Below are positions 21,481 through 32,624 of a stretch of DNA of 64,000 nt, piece after piece. The notes beneath the pieces are model-generated. The model did not search any database and was not told where the DNA came from. It saw only the letters and a list, made by a program, of their open reading frames with translations. Both the position numbers and the translations under genes were made by a program. The stretch is from Ailurus styani. Taxonomy: Eukaryota > Chordata > Mammalia > Carnivora > Ailuridae. The stretch spans positions 4,109,244 to 4,173,243 of the forward strand of contig LNAC01000108.1 of the NCBI GenBank assembly GCA_002007465.1, in the 5' to 3' direction. Within the stretch, counting starts at the first letter, position 1. Every line of letters begins with the position of its first letter.

Positions 21481-23020
21481 ATTCTCTCTTGAATCACTCC
21501 AGTCAGCCTTTTCTGGCATCAAAACTGCCCTTATTAAAGTCATCAGCAACCTCCACATCACTAAATTCAGTGGTCTATTCTCAGTCATCATGACACATTA
21601 AGAGCTTTGGTATGGGTAATTACTTTTTTTTTTTAAGATTTTAGTTTTAAGTAATCTCTGTATCCTACATGGGGCTCAAACCCACAACCCTGAGCTCAAG
21701 AGTCACACGCTTTACCAACTGAACCAGCCAGGCACCCCTAATTATGACTTCTTAAAACACTTTCTTCCCCTGGCTTCTGGGGCATCATGCTCTTTTGGTT
21801 TTCCTAATCCACTGGCTTCTCCTTTGGTGGTTCTTCCTCTTCCCCATATAATGTTGTAAGGTTTCCAGCACTTAGTCCATGCACTTAGTCTCTTCTCTCT
21901 GTTCACTACCCAAATGATCTCACTCAGTTTCCTGGCTTTAAAACTCATCCAGGATCTCTCCCAGGATCTCTAGATTCATATATGCAGTTGTATATTCAGA
22001 ATTCCAATGGTGTATTGACTAGGCATTTTGAACCTACTGTATCCAAAAGAGAATCCCCCCCCCCCAAGAACAACTACAACCACCAATGAGTCCCAAACCC
22101 TCTGCTTCTCTGGCAATCTTTCCCATCTCAGGAAGTAACAGTTCTGTTCATTCAGTTTCTGAAGCCAAAATTCTTGGAGCCATGACTCTATCCTTTCTGT
22201 CCTTACCACACATCCAGTCTATGAGCAAATCTTGATGACTCTTTATAATTTATCCAGAACATGACCACATCTCACCAGCTCTAACACCACACTCTGGTAC
22301 CAGCTATTGTTTCTCAGCCACCAATTTTCACTTGGCTTATTGGAGTGGCATTTTAACTAGTGGCCCAGCTCCCATTCTTGCCTCTCAATAGTCTGTTCTC
22401 AATATAGCAGCAAGGGGGATTCTTTTAAGACCCTAAGTTAAATCATGTCACTCTCTCACACAAAACTCTCCAAAGCTTTCCTACTTCACTTAGAATAAAA
22501 GCTGAAGTCTTTACGAGTGGCTTATGCAGCCATAGGTGATCTGATAATCTGTCTTGATTCATCTCTTGACCTCTTTCTCCCCTTCTCTTTGTGAGCTCCA
22601 ACCAATAGTTTTCTCCATGTTTCCTGAACACGATCAACCTACTTCTGCCTTAGGATCTTTGCACTTGCTTCTTAAAAAATTTGGTTCATTTTTTCTCTAG
22701 ATAGCCATATGATTTGTTTGCTCATATTCTTTAGGTCTCTGCTTAAATACCATCTTATTAGCGATGCCTTCCCTGAACATCTTATATATAAAACTGGAAA
22801 CTTGACCCCACTGACACTCCCTTCTCTTTTTCATCTCTTTTAGTATTCTCCATTGTGTTTGTATGACAAACTTTGTATTTGCTTGTTTGTGTTTACTTTC
22901 CATCTTCTCCTACTGGTATATAAGCATGAGAGCAAGGTCTTTGTTTTGTTCACTGCTGTGTTCCCAGTATCTAGAACAGGGCCTGGAACATAGTAAACAG
23001 TAAATATTTGATGAATGAGA
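21480..23020 (+). repeat. L2 LINE, long sense copy
   Basis: It follows the L2 3'-region order: 'CAACCTCCACATCACTAAATTCAGTGG', 'CATGACTCTATCC', 'TTAGAATAAAAGCTGAAGTC', 'CTTAGGATCTTTGCACTTGC', 'CCTTCCCTGAACATC', 'AGCAAGGTCTTTG' and 'GGGCCTGGAACATAGTAAACAG'. It is interrupted by a short-type SINE. The minus-strand open frames in it are not genes. Confidence 0.72.
21627..21738 (-). repeat. Short-type CAN-SINE inside L2
   Basis: Antisense short form ending GAACCAGCCAGGCACCCC. Flanked by TAATTACTT and TAATTATGACTT. Confidence 0.82.
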
Positions 23021-23194
23021 TATAGGTTAACACAAAATTATAGATGATCTGGATGCCATATTAAAATATTCATATTGTATTTGTTCCCCTCAAGGGCCCT
23101 TTACCATCTTTTTGGTTAGTAGATTATTCAAATCTAAAGCACTTCCCTCTTATTTATTTTTTTTAAAAAGGTAACTTAAAAAAAAATAAAAGGA

Positions 23195-23372
23195 TGGCCT
23201 ACCTGGGTGGCAGAGTTGGTTAAGCATCTGACTCTGGATTTCAGTTCAGGTCACAACCTCCGGATTGTGAGATCAAGCCCCATGTTGGGCTCTGTGCCAG
23301 GCTCTGAGCTCCTGCTTAAGACGCTCTCTTCTGCCCTTCCCCCTCTAAAAAAATAAATAAAATAAATAAAGG
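23195..23372 (+). repeat. CAN-SINE (old)
   Basis: Sense copy with the 'GTTAAGCATCTGACTCTGGATTTC' head. Flanked by AGGTAACTT on both sides. Confidence 0.82.
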
Positions 23373-23714
23373 TAACTTTACAGGTGTTACGGTGATTTTT
23401 ATTTTTAAAGCTTATTTGTGAGAGAATATAGCATATTCACATACCATAGTGTAAAAGTCAGCATAGGAATAAATAAAAAGCTAGTTTGTTAGCAAGAGAA
23501 GCTATAACTCTTCCCTGAGTGGAAGGTGTCACAGAGGGTGTTAGATATGCTTCTGGCTATTGGGTCTTCTGTGTTATGTTGTGTATCCACACTTTATTTT
23601 ATAAAATATCTCTTTGGAGAAAAGTAGATGGAAAGAGGAGCAGTGGTACTGTGAGGCCTTTGCATATTCAACTTAGGTTGTGCACACTTCTTTCTAGTCT
23701 TTCAGGGCATTAGG

Positions 23715-24425
23715 TTTACTAAAGTATAATTTATATACAACAAAACTTACCCTTTTGGGTGTACAATCCAGTGAGTTTTGACAAATGTATACAGTTATGA
23801 AGCCATCACCATAAAAGTTCCCTTGTGTTTTTTTGTAGTCAGTTCCTTCCCTCACTCCCAGGCCTTAGCAACCACTTACCTGTTTTCTGTCCCTATAGTT
23901 TTGCTTTTCCAGAATGTCAGTCATATGGATGGAACCATACAATATGTAGCCTTTTGTGTTTGGCTTCTTTCAGGGAGTATAATGCTTTTCAGATTCATCC
24001 ATGCTGTTGTATCAGTAGTTTTTTGTTTTTTGTTTTTTATTGCTGTGTTGTAGTCCTCTGAATGGATGCACCATTATTTATTAGTCCACCAGTTGATGGA
24101 CTTTGGGCTGTTTCCAGATTTTCATTGTTTTGAATACAGCTACTATTATCTTTCACATACAGATTTTTGTGTGGACACATGGTTTCACTTTTCTTGGCTA
24201 AATCCTAGGAGTGATATTGCTTGGTCATTTGGTATGTATATGCTTAACTTTATAAGAAATTGCCAAACTAGAGCGGTTGTGCTAATTTACACCCCACCAG
24301 CAGTGTGTGAGAGTTGCAGTTGCTTTATGTCCTTGCCAAGACTTGATACGATCAATCTTTTTAATTTTAGTCATTCTAGTAGGTATTTAGTGGTAAAGTG
24401 CTTTCAGTTGCTGCTGCAGCCTCCG
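23715..24425 (-). mobile_element. Antisense L1 3' region
   Basis: Reverse complement of late L1 ORF2/3' UTR: 'AAAGTATAATTTATATACAAC', 'AGTCATATGGATGGAACCATACAATATG', 'TCCACCAGTTGATGGACTTTGGGCTG', 'CCAGCAGTGTGTGAGAGTTGC'. The 141-codon open frame at 24066-24491 lies here and is not a gene. Confidence 0.85.
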
Positions 24426-24429
24426 TATC

Positions 24430-24830
24430 AAGTTTTCATTTGTAAGCAGGCCTTCCTTTTGTTGGAAGGCATTGTTTTCTGCTGTCATTGAGCATCCCCA
24501 TATCCCCTTGGGCAGCTAATGGTGGATTTTCCAGCTCTGAAAACACACTTTTTTTGTCCTCCTTGTTCATCTTCATCATGCTGTGATGCCAGGTCTGTCT
24601 CATGGAGCTTGTTGTGTATGTGATCCTCTCCGTAATGAGCTTCGGGTCCCTTGCCTTCTCCTCCTGGGCCATGAGTGTGGAAGGGTTGCCCCCGACTGGC
24701 CAGGGACTCATGGACACTTAAAATACAACCTTGTGTACTTTGCCTCCTCCCCGCAAGTGATTTCCTAGTAATTCTGTAACTTTTTTCTTTTGGCTCCATC
24801 CTGAAGCCTGGTATTCCAGCCTGGCTGGGA
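24430..24830. other. Possible pseudogene-like segment, unassigned
   Basis: Two overlapping minus-strand frames (24436-24717 and 24485-24799) and a plus-strand frame (24583-24768) coincide in a non-repetitive segment. I recognise no family. It could be an old retrocopy or chance. Confidence 0.2.
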
Positions 24831-24929
24831 ATGGAAAGTTAAGAGCATGACGTCCTCTGACACCCTCCCTTCTTGTAGAGGGGTCTGAGGTTTGTTTGTT
24901 TAAGCTGAACAGAGGATGCCAAAGATAGA

Positions 24930-25258
24930 ATTTGAGTCAGCTCAGCACTAGCTTAGGCGCTCCTTTTTACTCTCCTGGTTCCTCCTTCCCTTTCCCCTCC
25001 CCCTCTGGCCAGTTGTTTCCTGGGCTTTGTCTGAGATACACTGTACAGTTGTACCCCATCTAGCACTGCCTGCTGAAAGACAGCGGCAAAATGGAGGAGA
25101 AGCCGCCAGGAAGTTTCTGACAACTATGTGCTGCGGGCCGCTGCCTCTGTGCTGATAGTTCAGGACAGCAGTAACCTCAGGATAAAGGCATTCGGAGGCT
25201 GACGCTGAGCTGTGGGCTTGTGACTAAACTCAGGGAAGGAGGAAGGACGGGCCTGGAA
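24930..25258 (+). promoter_or_regulatory. MACF1: Probable 5' UTR/promoter of the anchored MACF1 isoform, with two uORFs
   Basis: This repeat-free stretch runs up to the alternative start codon. It contains a pyrimidine-rich block (about 24960-25020) and two complete nine-codon upstream ORFs: ATG 25091 to TGA 25120 (MEEKPPGSF) and ATG 25126 to TGA 25155 (MCCGPLPLC). No other ATG follows before 25259. It is not a CpG island, and I see no clear TATA box at a fixed distance. The transcription start is unknown, so whether both uORFs are in the mRNA is inference. Confidence 0.4.
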
Positions 25259-25367
25259 ATGCCTCTCTTAGATTCATCTTATTTGCCATCAACCATCTTT
25301 ATTTTGACTCACATTCTTGGAATTGCGGGCGTCCTGTACTGGAAGAGATGTGCCAGAGGCAGGACAG
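25259..25367 (+). CDS. MACF1: MACF1 alternative first coding exon with N-terminal membrane anchor
   Basis: The ATG at 25259 opens 36 codons plus one base (G), then a GTAACT donor at 25368. Exon 48091 begins with AT, so splicing makes GAT (Asp) and continues ERDRVQKKTF in frame. Residues 9-28 are an uninterrupted hydrophobic segment (LPSTIFILTHILGIAG...LYW). Residues 29-36 are KRCARGRT, with four positive charges, the layout of a signal anchor that leaves the C-terminal body in the cytosol. An in-frame TAA at 25172-25174 fixes this ATG as the first in frame; position -3 is G. Without splicing, the frame stops four codons past the donor. Plectin 1b, a paralogue, has a similar short leader (…FPS…H…W+R) that anchors it to mitochondria, so mitochondrial outer membrane or ER targeting is inferred. 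The exon lies in a 4-kb SINE-free island. Whether this isoform is already annotated cannot be told from the sequence. Confidence 0.72.
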
Positions 25368-25399
25368 GTAACTTGTAGGCTGGAGTTATTCTTTAAATC

Positions 25400-28300
25400 G
25401 ACTGTGGGGCTTTTTGAGGGTGGGGTAAATGACGGAGGGCTTCCCAGTGGCTATCCTTAAAGGGCCAGTACCTCTTTTCAGTTGGGGTGCTGTCAGACCT
25501 TAGTGTGTGTATGGATCTGCTGAGGAAAATGGGCTGTCCTGGGACCAGTGTGAGACCCGGGCTCTTCCCCACTGTCTGTGGCTCTCTGCTAGAGGGTGCT
25601 GGGGTTTGATGAGGTGATGTCTGGGCTCCAAGCTGAGGGAAGTGGCAATGTGCTGACTTGGGTTCTTCCTCAGAGAATCAGGCTGGCTTTCTCTACTTTC
25701 TCACAATCTGAAAGTGGCTTCTGGATCTTTGTTTTTAACCAAAAGCATCCAGTAATTCTATCACCTTCCTCTAAGTAGATATGAGAAAACTTGGGGGATC
25801 AGAGAAGTTTCTGGACGTGGTGTATGTTTGGGTGAGAAAAGGCAGAGGAAGAGAGGCTAGTGAAAGAAAGGGATAAGTGGTGTCCTTGCCAAGGTACCTC
25901 TTTTCTCTTAGATAGGATTAAAATGGCTCCTTTCCCCTCAGGCAGCCATATAGTTTACTTGTTTATCTAAGTCATCCTCTTCAGTGCAAGGAGGTTAACT
26001 GTTCTTTTCCCCAAGGAGTCAGCCCCTGAAACTTAAACAAACAAACAAACAAAAGATGGTAGCAGACCCCTCTTTCTTCTCCTATTTGCTATTGGATACA
26101 TTAGATTCTTTTGATTTCTAAAAGCCCAGTGCAGGAATCAGCCTCACATTTAGCTGATTCTAAATCGCCATGGTTGAGAATTAATAAAGTCTAACTTTTC
26201 CTGGAGTCCACCCTTGCTTGGATCTCCGTGCCTTCAGTACTGTAATTGTGATCCACCTTTAAGCCAATGTATGAAGACACTTGTTACTTTGTATCTTAAA
26301 AGTTACAATGCAGGTTTGATGACTTACTACTTTGCTTTCTATTAAAAGTTCATGAATACTTGACAGAATTAGAATTAGAATCATTCCCCAGTGTCCTTTC
26401 CAGTAAGTCCCAGAAAAGCTTTTGACTAAATATTCAGATCCCAGCATGTGTCTCTATCAGCAAAAACAGACATTTAGAAATATATTTGCTTGTGTGGTGT
26501 TGTGTTTAAAGAGGTAGCCCAAAGTGACTTTACTGAAGTGTAAGCCTGTATTGGAACTTAAAAAGAAAGGAATAGGCAGGCAAGAATTATTCGGCCCTAT
26601 ATACTATTTCATATGCAATGAGAAAGTAATTACCATCCAGGAGGAGGCTGCTCCTTTCCTTTCCTTGTGCACTGTGGTAATGACATTTCTAAATCACCAA
26701 TTGGTTAATATTTTAAAAGTTCATCTTCAGTATAGAATTTTCTGTGATACTTAGGAATCAGAGCCTATCTTTTAAGTGCTTTCTTTTTTATGCTTTAGAA
26801 AATGAATTTCATAAATAGCCATAAAATGCATTAAAATAAAAAGAAAAATAAGTTGTAAAAGCTTTTTATTTCTATGAAACAACTTTGGTTCTAGTATCTA
26901 ATAGTTAATTGGGAAGGTGCCGTGTTCACTTTATCTGTCAAATTGGAGCAGGGGTTTTATAATTGGAGATTACAGGTACCAAAACTTCTGTAGAAGTACT
27001 TAAGAGATTCTGTACCCATTTATTTTAATTTCAATTTTGAGGTGTACATGCTCTCATGTACTACCTGCCAGGTGGACATCACCAGAATAAAGTTTCTCCA
27101 CCATCTCTAAGTGTATATATAAGCTGATTATAAATGTACAGTTTATTAAAAAATGAAGTTTTTTATTAAAAAATGAAATTTTTATCTTTTCATCTGGTCT
27201 TTTTTTTTAAATTGGAAGTGTTTCCCTGTTGCAGAACATAGGTCCTGATAAATTCTAGGCAAGGCTCAGTTGTATTGGCTCAGGTGCTCGCTCAGTCCTA
27301 ACAGTGAGTGGGTAACACATTGCCAGGTGATGACCTTGTAACATTGGCTGAGGGTATACAAAAAGATTTTGTGCTTCTTTTCGCACATTTCTAGTTATAT
27401 TTGCATATTATAAAGAATGTACACAATTTAGATATCCAAGGTATTTGACTTTGAAACATATTTCTGCTACTCCTTCAAGCTTTTGTATCAATTTTTTGGA
27501 ATAGTATCCTGAGATTACCAGGCACACTGTGAAACTATTACTGATTGTCGCTATTTGTATGAACCAGTTTTTTAAAAAAGGGTTCACTGTGATAACGTGC
27601 AACATAGAAGTAGACTGGATGCTGAGGCTGATATATCTGTAATCTCTAATTTTAATCAAAATTACTTGACTGGTTACATCATTTAGCTTTAAAATAAGTA
27701 ACATAAATTTGAACCCATAAAATTGATTTATACTACTAAACACTGCTTTTATTTTTTTAAACACTGTTTTTATATGTTTTATATGTTCAGTTGCTTATAA
27801 GATTTGTTTGAAAAAGTGATAGTAGAACATAGAACCTCTGGACTATTCATTGTGTTGGCGACTGGGGAATTCTTTTTTAAGTTGGAAGTTGCCTCTTTGT
27901 AACTTAGGCCCATTTGTCCAAATTCTGCCTGGGAAAGATCAAGTCTACTTTCTCTTCCAGGTGTCAGCCTTGCTTAGGTTTGAAGGCTGTCTTTGCTAGT
28001 TGACACTTCCCCTTCCATTGACTATATACGATTCCCTAACTCATTATCCTACTATTTCCTTTTTACAGTTAAATTATTTTTGCTTGGAAAATTTAGATGC
28101 TCGGTGTACATGTGGCGAGGTGAAGGGAGTACAGCAGAAACATGGGAAGGATCACTGATCAATTTTCCTTATTCATTCATTCATTCATTCATTCATTCAT
28201 TCTCAGTGTTATGGGTCTACTGGTAAGCTCTGGTTACATAAGTATGTGGCTTTTACAACCATGTTCCCAAGTCACCATGTCTTCAGCAGATGTAAACAAG

Positions 28301-28660
28301 ATACAGGAAGACACAGACAGTTTGTATTGAAATCATATAATACCTATAAGACAGAACTTTGCGTTCAGTTAGTATTTAGTATTTAGATTTTTAAATAGTT
28401 TTCATTATACCCTGTCCACTCTTACATTCACATATATTATCTCATTATTCCAAAAACTTCCCACTGTTCTAGTGTGTATCCTCACTATTTTTCTCTAGGG
28501 CTGTTGAAATAATCTATTTCCCCCATACTCCTCCCCACCCCCACCTGTGTTCTAACCGTAGCCACAGTTACCTTTCTAAAATACAGAGCTGTCTGTGTCG
28601 CTCTCCTGCTTAAAATTCATCAGTGCTTCCTCTGCTTTTAGAAGAAAATTCAAACTTTTC
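25400..28660. other. SINE-free intron island downstream of the anchored exon
   Basis: No CAN-SINE for more than 3 kb on this side. Open frames up to 118 codons (27408-27764, minus) are AT-rich and featureless. A (CAAA)n run lies at 26035-26052 and (ATTC)n at 28170-28202. Confidence 0.5.
28170..28202. repeat. (ATTC)n microsatellite
   Basis: About eight perfect ATTC units. Confidence 0.95.
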
Positions 28661-28685
28661 AGCATGACATGAAAGTGTTTTTTTT

Positions 28686-28860
28686 TTTTTAAGATTTTAT
28701 TTATTTATTTGACAGAGAGATCAGATCACAAGTAGGCTGAGAGGCAGGCAGAGAGAGAGAGGAGGAAGCAGGCTCCCTGCTGAGCAGAGAGNCCAGGACC
28801 CTGAGATCATGACCTGAGCCGAAGGCAGAGGCTTTAACCCACTGAGCCACCCAGGTGCCC
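28686..28860 (-). repeat. CAN-SINE with N and missing centre
   Basis: Antisense copy with TSD ACATGAAAGTGTTTTT on both sides (28668 and 28861). At the N (28792) the CCCGATGCGGGCCTCGAT-type centre is missing. Confidence 0.92.
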
Positions 28861-28879
28861 ACATGAAAGTGTTTTTATG

Positions 28880-28979
28880 GGGTGCATGGCTGACTCTGTG
28901 GGTAGAGCATATAACTCTTGATCTCAGGGTTATGAATTTGAACCCCGTGTTGGGTATAGAGATTACTTTAAAAAAAAAA
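28880..28979 (+). repeat. Short-type CAN-SINE
   Basis: Sense short form ('GGTGCATGGCTGACTCTGTGG' to 'GTATAGAGATTACTTT'). TSD GTTTTTATG at 28871 and 28980. Confidence 0.88.
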
Positions 28980-29599
28980 GTTTTTATGATCTGCCCCCTG
29001 CATATTTCACTAGTTCCATTTCCTCTCTTGGCCTCATAAGAGAGGTACTCCAGCCTCATTTAAAAACTTACAGATCTCTACCCCAAATGCCTATACCCTC
29101 TTTTCAACTGGACTACTTGATACTTGTCCTTCAAGGTAAGTAGTAGCTGGAAAGCCTTCCTCCACTGAATTAAAGAGTTCCTCTCCTGTGCTCCAGCAGC
29201 ACTGTGCTGGTGCTTCTTACTCAAACCTGTATTGTCGTCTCGGTCTGCTTGTCTCTCTCTCTCTCCACTAATTACAGTCTATTAGACTGTAAGATCTTTA
29301 AGAGCAGGGACTCTTAGTCATCTCAGTTTCTCAAGTGTTTGAGACAAAATAGCTGTCAGGAAATGTTACTCGAACAAATAAAATGAAAGAATTAAGATAG
29401 CATTAGATATAAGCTGTAGCAGGGAACTTGTCTTACTCATTTATATACTTAGCTTGACCTGTGATCTAAGGTAGGTGCTCAGTAAAGGTTAACTGAATGA
29501 TACAGAGTTGCCCTGTGTTTTAGTTTATTAATATCTCACATTATGATATCATAAACAGGAAAAAAGCTTTACAGTTCCTTGAGAAGAACATTTGAATTT

Positions 29600-29720
29600 T
29601 GGCGTGTTTGCCAAAGACAGATGTGTCCCTCTCTAGGGCCTTGTTTTCTTTATCTGCAAAATAAAAGAGTTGGACAGACCAGTCTCTTAAGGTTCTTTCC
29701 ATTTCTAACATCCCACTAGG
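29600..29720 (+). repeat. MIR fragment
   Basis: 'TTGTTTTCTTTATCTGCAAAATAAAAGAGTTGG' and following sequence resemble the MIR 3' half. Confidence 0.45.
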
Positions 29721-30046
29721 AAGACCAGTTCTGATCCCTGGATCTGGACCATTGGAAGTGCAACCTAAGATTGCATCACCTTTTCTTTTCTTTTTTCTTT
29801 TCTCTTTCCTCTCTCCCCTCTCCTCTCCCCTCCCCTTCTCTTCAGCAGCTCCATCACACTGTTGAGTCTGTTAAACTTAAGATCAGTTGTAAAATGGTCA
29901 AGCCCAGTACATGAATTGCTGTTATCTCCTCTCTAGACACTGCTGTGCCTTTAGTTGTCTTGAACTTCAGTACAAGACATAGGTATTCTAGTTACATTTT
30001 GTCCTTTGAGATTTGGTGTCACTTTTTGAGATTGTTTTTGTTTTTT

Positions 30047-30238
30047 TGTTTTTAAAGATTTTATTTATTTATTTGACACAGAGAGAGAGATTACAAGTAG
30101 GCAGAGAGGCAGGCAGAGAGAGGAGGAAGCAGGCTCCCTGCAGAGCAGAGAGCCCGATGTGGGCCTCGATCCCAGGACCCTGAGATCACGACCTGAGCCG
30201 AAGGCAGAGGCTTTAACCCACTGAGCCACCAGGCGCCC
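30047..30238 (-). repeat. CAN-SINE (young)
   Basis: Nearly consensus antisense copy flanked by GAGATTGTTTT on both sides (30028 and 30240). Confidence 0.93.
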
Positions 30239-30454
30239 TCGAGATTGTTTTGAATGTTGATTCCTTCATTTATGACATTAGCTGTGCCTCTTCCATTCAT
30301 CTTTTCTAAAAATTTGTTGTAAGAGGTACTTGATAAATAAATAAATGGTCATATATCTAATACATCTTTACTCAAATAACTAAACCATTAGCTGTCTTAA
30401 TCAAGGTGGAGCCTTTGCCTTTTTCTTTCCTTGCTATTTTTTCTAGATCTGTGC

Positions 30455-30850
30455 GATGTGTAGGAAGACCCCTGAACTTGGAGTCAGGAGACTTGGCTTC
30501 TAAGTCCTGGCCGGCCTGCCTGCCTTCCTTCCTTCCTTCCTTCCTTCCTTCCTTCCTTCCTTCCTTCCATTTGTTTATTTGAGAGAGAGGGTGCGAGTGA
30601 GAGAGCACAAGCAGAGGAAGCAGCAAACAGAAGGAAAGAGAAAAGCTCCAATGAGCAGGGAGGCCGACATGGGCTCGATCCCAGAACCCTGAGATCATGA
30701 CCTGAGCTGAAGGCAAATGCTTAAATGACTGAGCCACCCAGGAGCCCCAGTCCTGGTTCTTCTGCTGACTACATGAGATGCTAGACAGGTTACTTACTTC
30801 CTCGGCACTTTTTCCCATCTGAATGAGAAGAATAAAGACTAAGGTCTCTA
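30455..30850 (+). repeat. MIR split by a CAN-SINE
   Basis: 'CTGAACTTGGAGTCAGGAGACTTGG' before and 'CTAGACAGGTTACTTACTTCC' after the SINE follow MIR order. Confidence 0.65.
30523..30748 (-). repeat. CAN-SINE with (CCTT)n at its tail
   Basis: Antisense copy (30569-30748) whose A-tail side is a CCTT/TTCC microsatellite (30523-30568). TSD AGTCCTGG on both sides. Confidence 0.87.
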
Positions 30851-30894
30851 ACTTCCTGTGCTTCTGGCAGTGTGATCATCTGGCCTCCACTTGG

Positions 30895-31085
30895 ATGTGG
30901 TGACATGGAATTGTGGTTGAGGGTCTGGGTCAGGCTGCCTGTGTTACCATCCTAGCTTTGCCACTGTTGGCGGATTGACATCAATCTGTCTGGGTCTGTG
31001 GTTCCTCATCTGTAAAGTGGGGTTAGTAATACTGCATGGTTGTTTTGAGTTAGTTTTTAGAATATATTCTGCACATAGTAAGGAC
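30895..31085 (+). repeat. MIR SINE
   Basis: 'GGCTGCCTGTGTTACCATCCTAGC' then 'TTCCTCATCTGTAAAGTGGGG'. Typical sense MIR. Confidence 0.75.
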
Positions 31086-31095
31086 TATATAATTG

Positions 31096-31209
31096 TGGGA
31101 TTTGTTTGTTTGTTTGTTTTTTAGTAATCTCTACACCCAATGTGGGGCTTGAACTCATGACCGAGTTCAAGGGTCACATGCTCTTCCGACTAAGCCAGCC
31201 AGGCACCCC
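31096..31209 (-). repeat. Short-type CAN-SINE
   Basis: Antisense short form with a (GTTT)n tail. TSD AAGGACTATATAATTG (31080) and AAGGACAATATAATTG (31210). Confidence 0.9.
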
Positions 31210-32002
31210 AAGGACAATATAATTGTTTACTATCCTCATGATACTTTTTTCACAAAAGATATCATTGAGGACATAGTAATTTCCTGTATGCTGCAGGGAC
31301 AAAATATAAATATTTGTCTTTACAGTTGGGAATGAAAAAATGTGAAAAAGTCAGTGTGGGAGTATACAAAAAGTTAGTGATATATTATGAATCATTGTCT
31401 TACACATTAGAAGGAAAGACTTCTGTGTCTGCTTTAATATCCTTAACAGTGGGTTAAGGATTCTGGCATTTAAGGAAATAAACTTATAGCTTTGATTTTC
31501 TGTGCTGTTGTAAGAAAGCCAGTAGTTATAAATTCTCTGATAACTTCTAGCCATGTGTGAAAATACTGGGTTGGATCTCTTCCTTCCACTCAACATTTTA
31601 TTTTTTATTTGTATTTTTTCTTACCACTCAAGATTTTAAATATCTGCAGGTAGCAGTCAGATTCACTTTTTTCCTGCCTCTAACATTGCTGGACACCCAG
31701 GGACCAATGACATGTCTAAAAGTTGGCCAAATAAGAAAGGGGGTGGCCTGAGTAATCACTGCTCAGGCAGGTCTCCTCTGAAAAATTAAGAGCTGACTAT
31801 CTTAATCAAAGTCTTGCTGTTAGTAGTAGCTTCCCTTTTGAGGCTCAGCACCTCCTAGGAGGGAAGGCCTGTGTCTCCTGGCAGGTAGACTGACATCCCC
31901 AGGACTCTCTCCCCTAACTTCCTCAGTCTGCAATGCCTTCACAGGAAATAGATTCTACTTGGATGCCAGGGGAATCAGAAGTCTGACTTGATTTACCTTT
32001 TC

Positions 32003-32203
32003 TTTTTTTTTTTTTTTTTTAAAGATTTTATTTATTTATTTGACACACAGAGAGAAATTACAAGTAGGCAGAGAGGCAGGCAGAGAGACAGGGAGAGGAG
32101 GAAGCANGAGCAGAGAGCCCGATGCGGCCTCGATCCCAGGACCCTGAGATCATGACCTGAGCCGAAAGCAGAGGCTTTAACCCACTGAGCCACCCAGGCG
32201 CCC
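32003..32203 (-). repeat. CAN-SINE with N
   Basis: Antisense young copy with perfect TSD TTGATTTACCTTTT (31989 and 32204). The N at 32107 replaces the GCTCCCTGCT-type segment. Confidence 0.94.
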
Positions 32204-32386
32204 TTGATTTACCTTTTCAAACCTTACCCAGGGATGATTATTTTGACTTCTAGACTATGAAATTATTTAATATTTCTAGAAGTTACCCCACAAACTCATT
32301 TGGGTTATGCCCTAAATCTCTAGTTGGCTATAGTCAAATATTTTTATTTATTAATCTTCCCAGGGATATTTGGCCCCGTTAAATAT

Positions 32387-32567
32387 TTTATTTTTAAAGA
32401 TTTTATTTATTTATTTGACAGAGAGAGAGAGAGAGATCACAAGTAGCCAGAGAGGCAGGCAGAGAGAAAGGGGGAAGCTGGCTCCCTGCTGAGCAATCCC
32501 AGGACCCTGAGATCATGACCTGAGCCCAAGGCAGAGGCTTAACCCACTGAGCCACCCAGGCGCCCAA
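32387..32567 (-). repeat. CAN-SINE, internally deleted
   Basis: Antisense copy in which GAGCA joins ATCCCAGG directly, without the usual centre. TSD GGCCCCGTTAAATAT (32372) and GGCCCCGGTAAATAT (32568). Confidence 0.92.
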
Positions 32568-32624
32568 GGCCCCGGTAAATATACAGCTCCCCCATGGCAC
32601 TGTAATTATTCTGGATTAGGTCCC

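Larger units (their letters stand above)
28560..29500 (+). repeat. L2 LINE, SINE-interrupted
   Basis: 'CTGTGTCGCTCTCCTGCTTAAAATTC', 'TTATGATCTGCCCCCTGCATATTTC', 'TTAGACTGTAAGATCTTTAAGAGCAGGG' follow the L2 order. Split by two SINEs. Confidence 0.7.

Noticed and set aside
24066..24491. Longest plus-strand frame in that area (141 codons)
   Set aside because: The sequence is the reverse complement of an L1 3' region; the frame is accidental.
27408..27764. 118-codon minus-strand frame
   Set aside because: AT-rich, hydrophobic by composition, no family resemblance and no promoter or splice context.
30372..30818. 148-codon minus-strand frame with KEGRKEGR repeats
   Set aside because: It is a translation of a CAN-SINE and its (CCTT)n tail.
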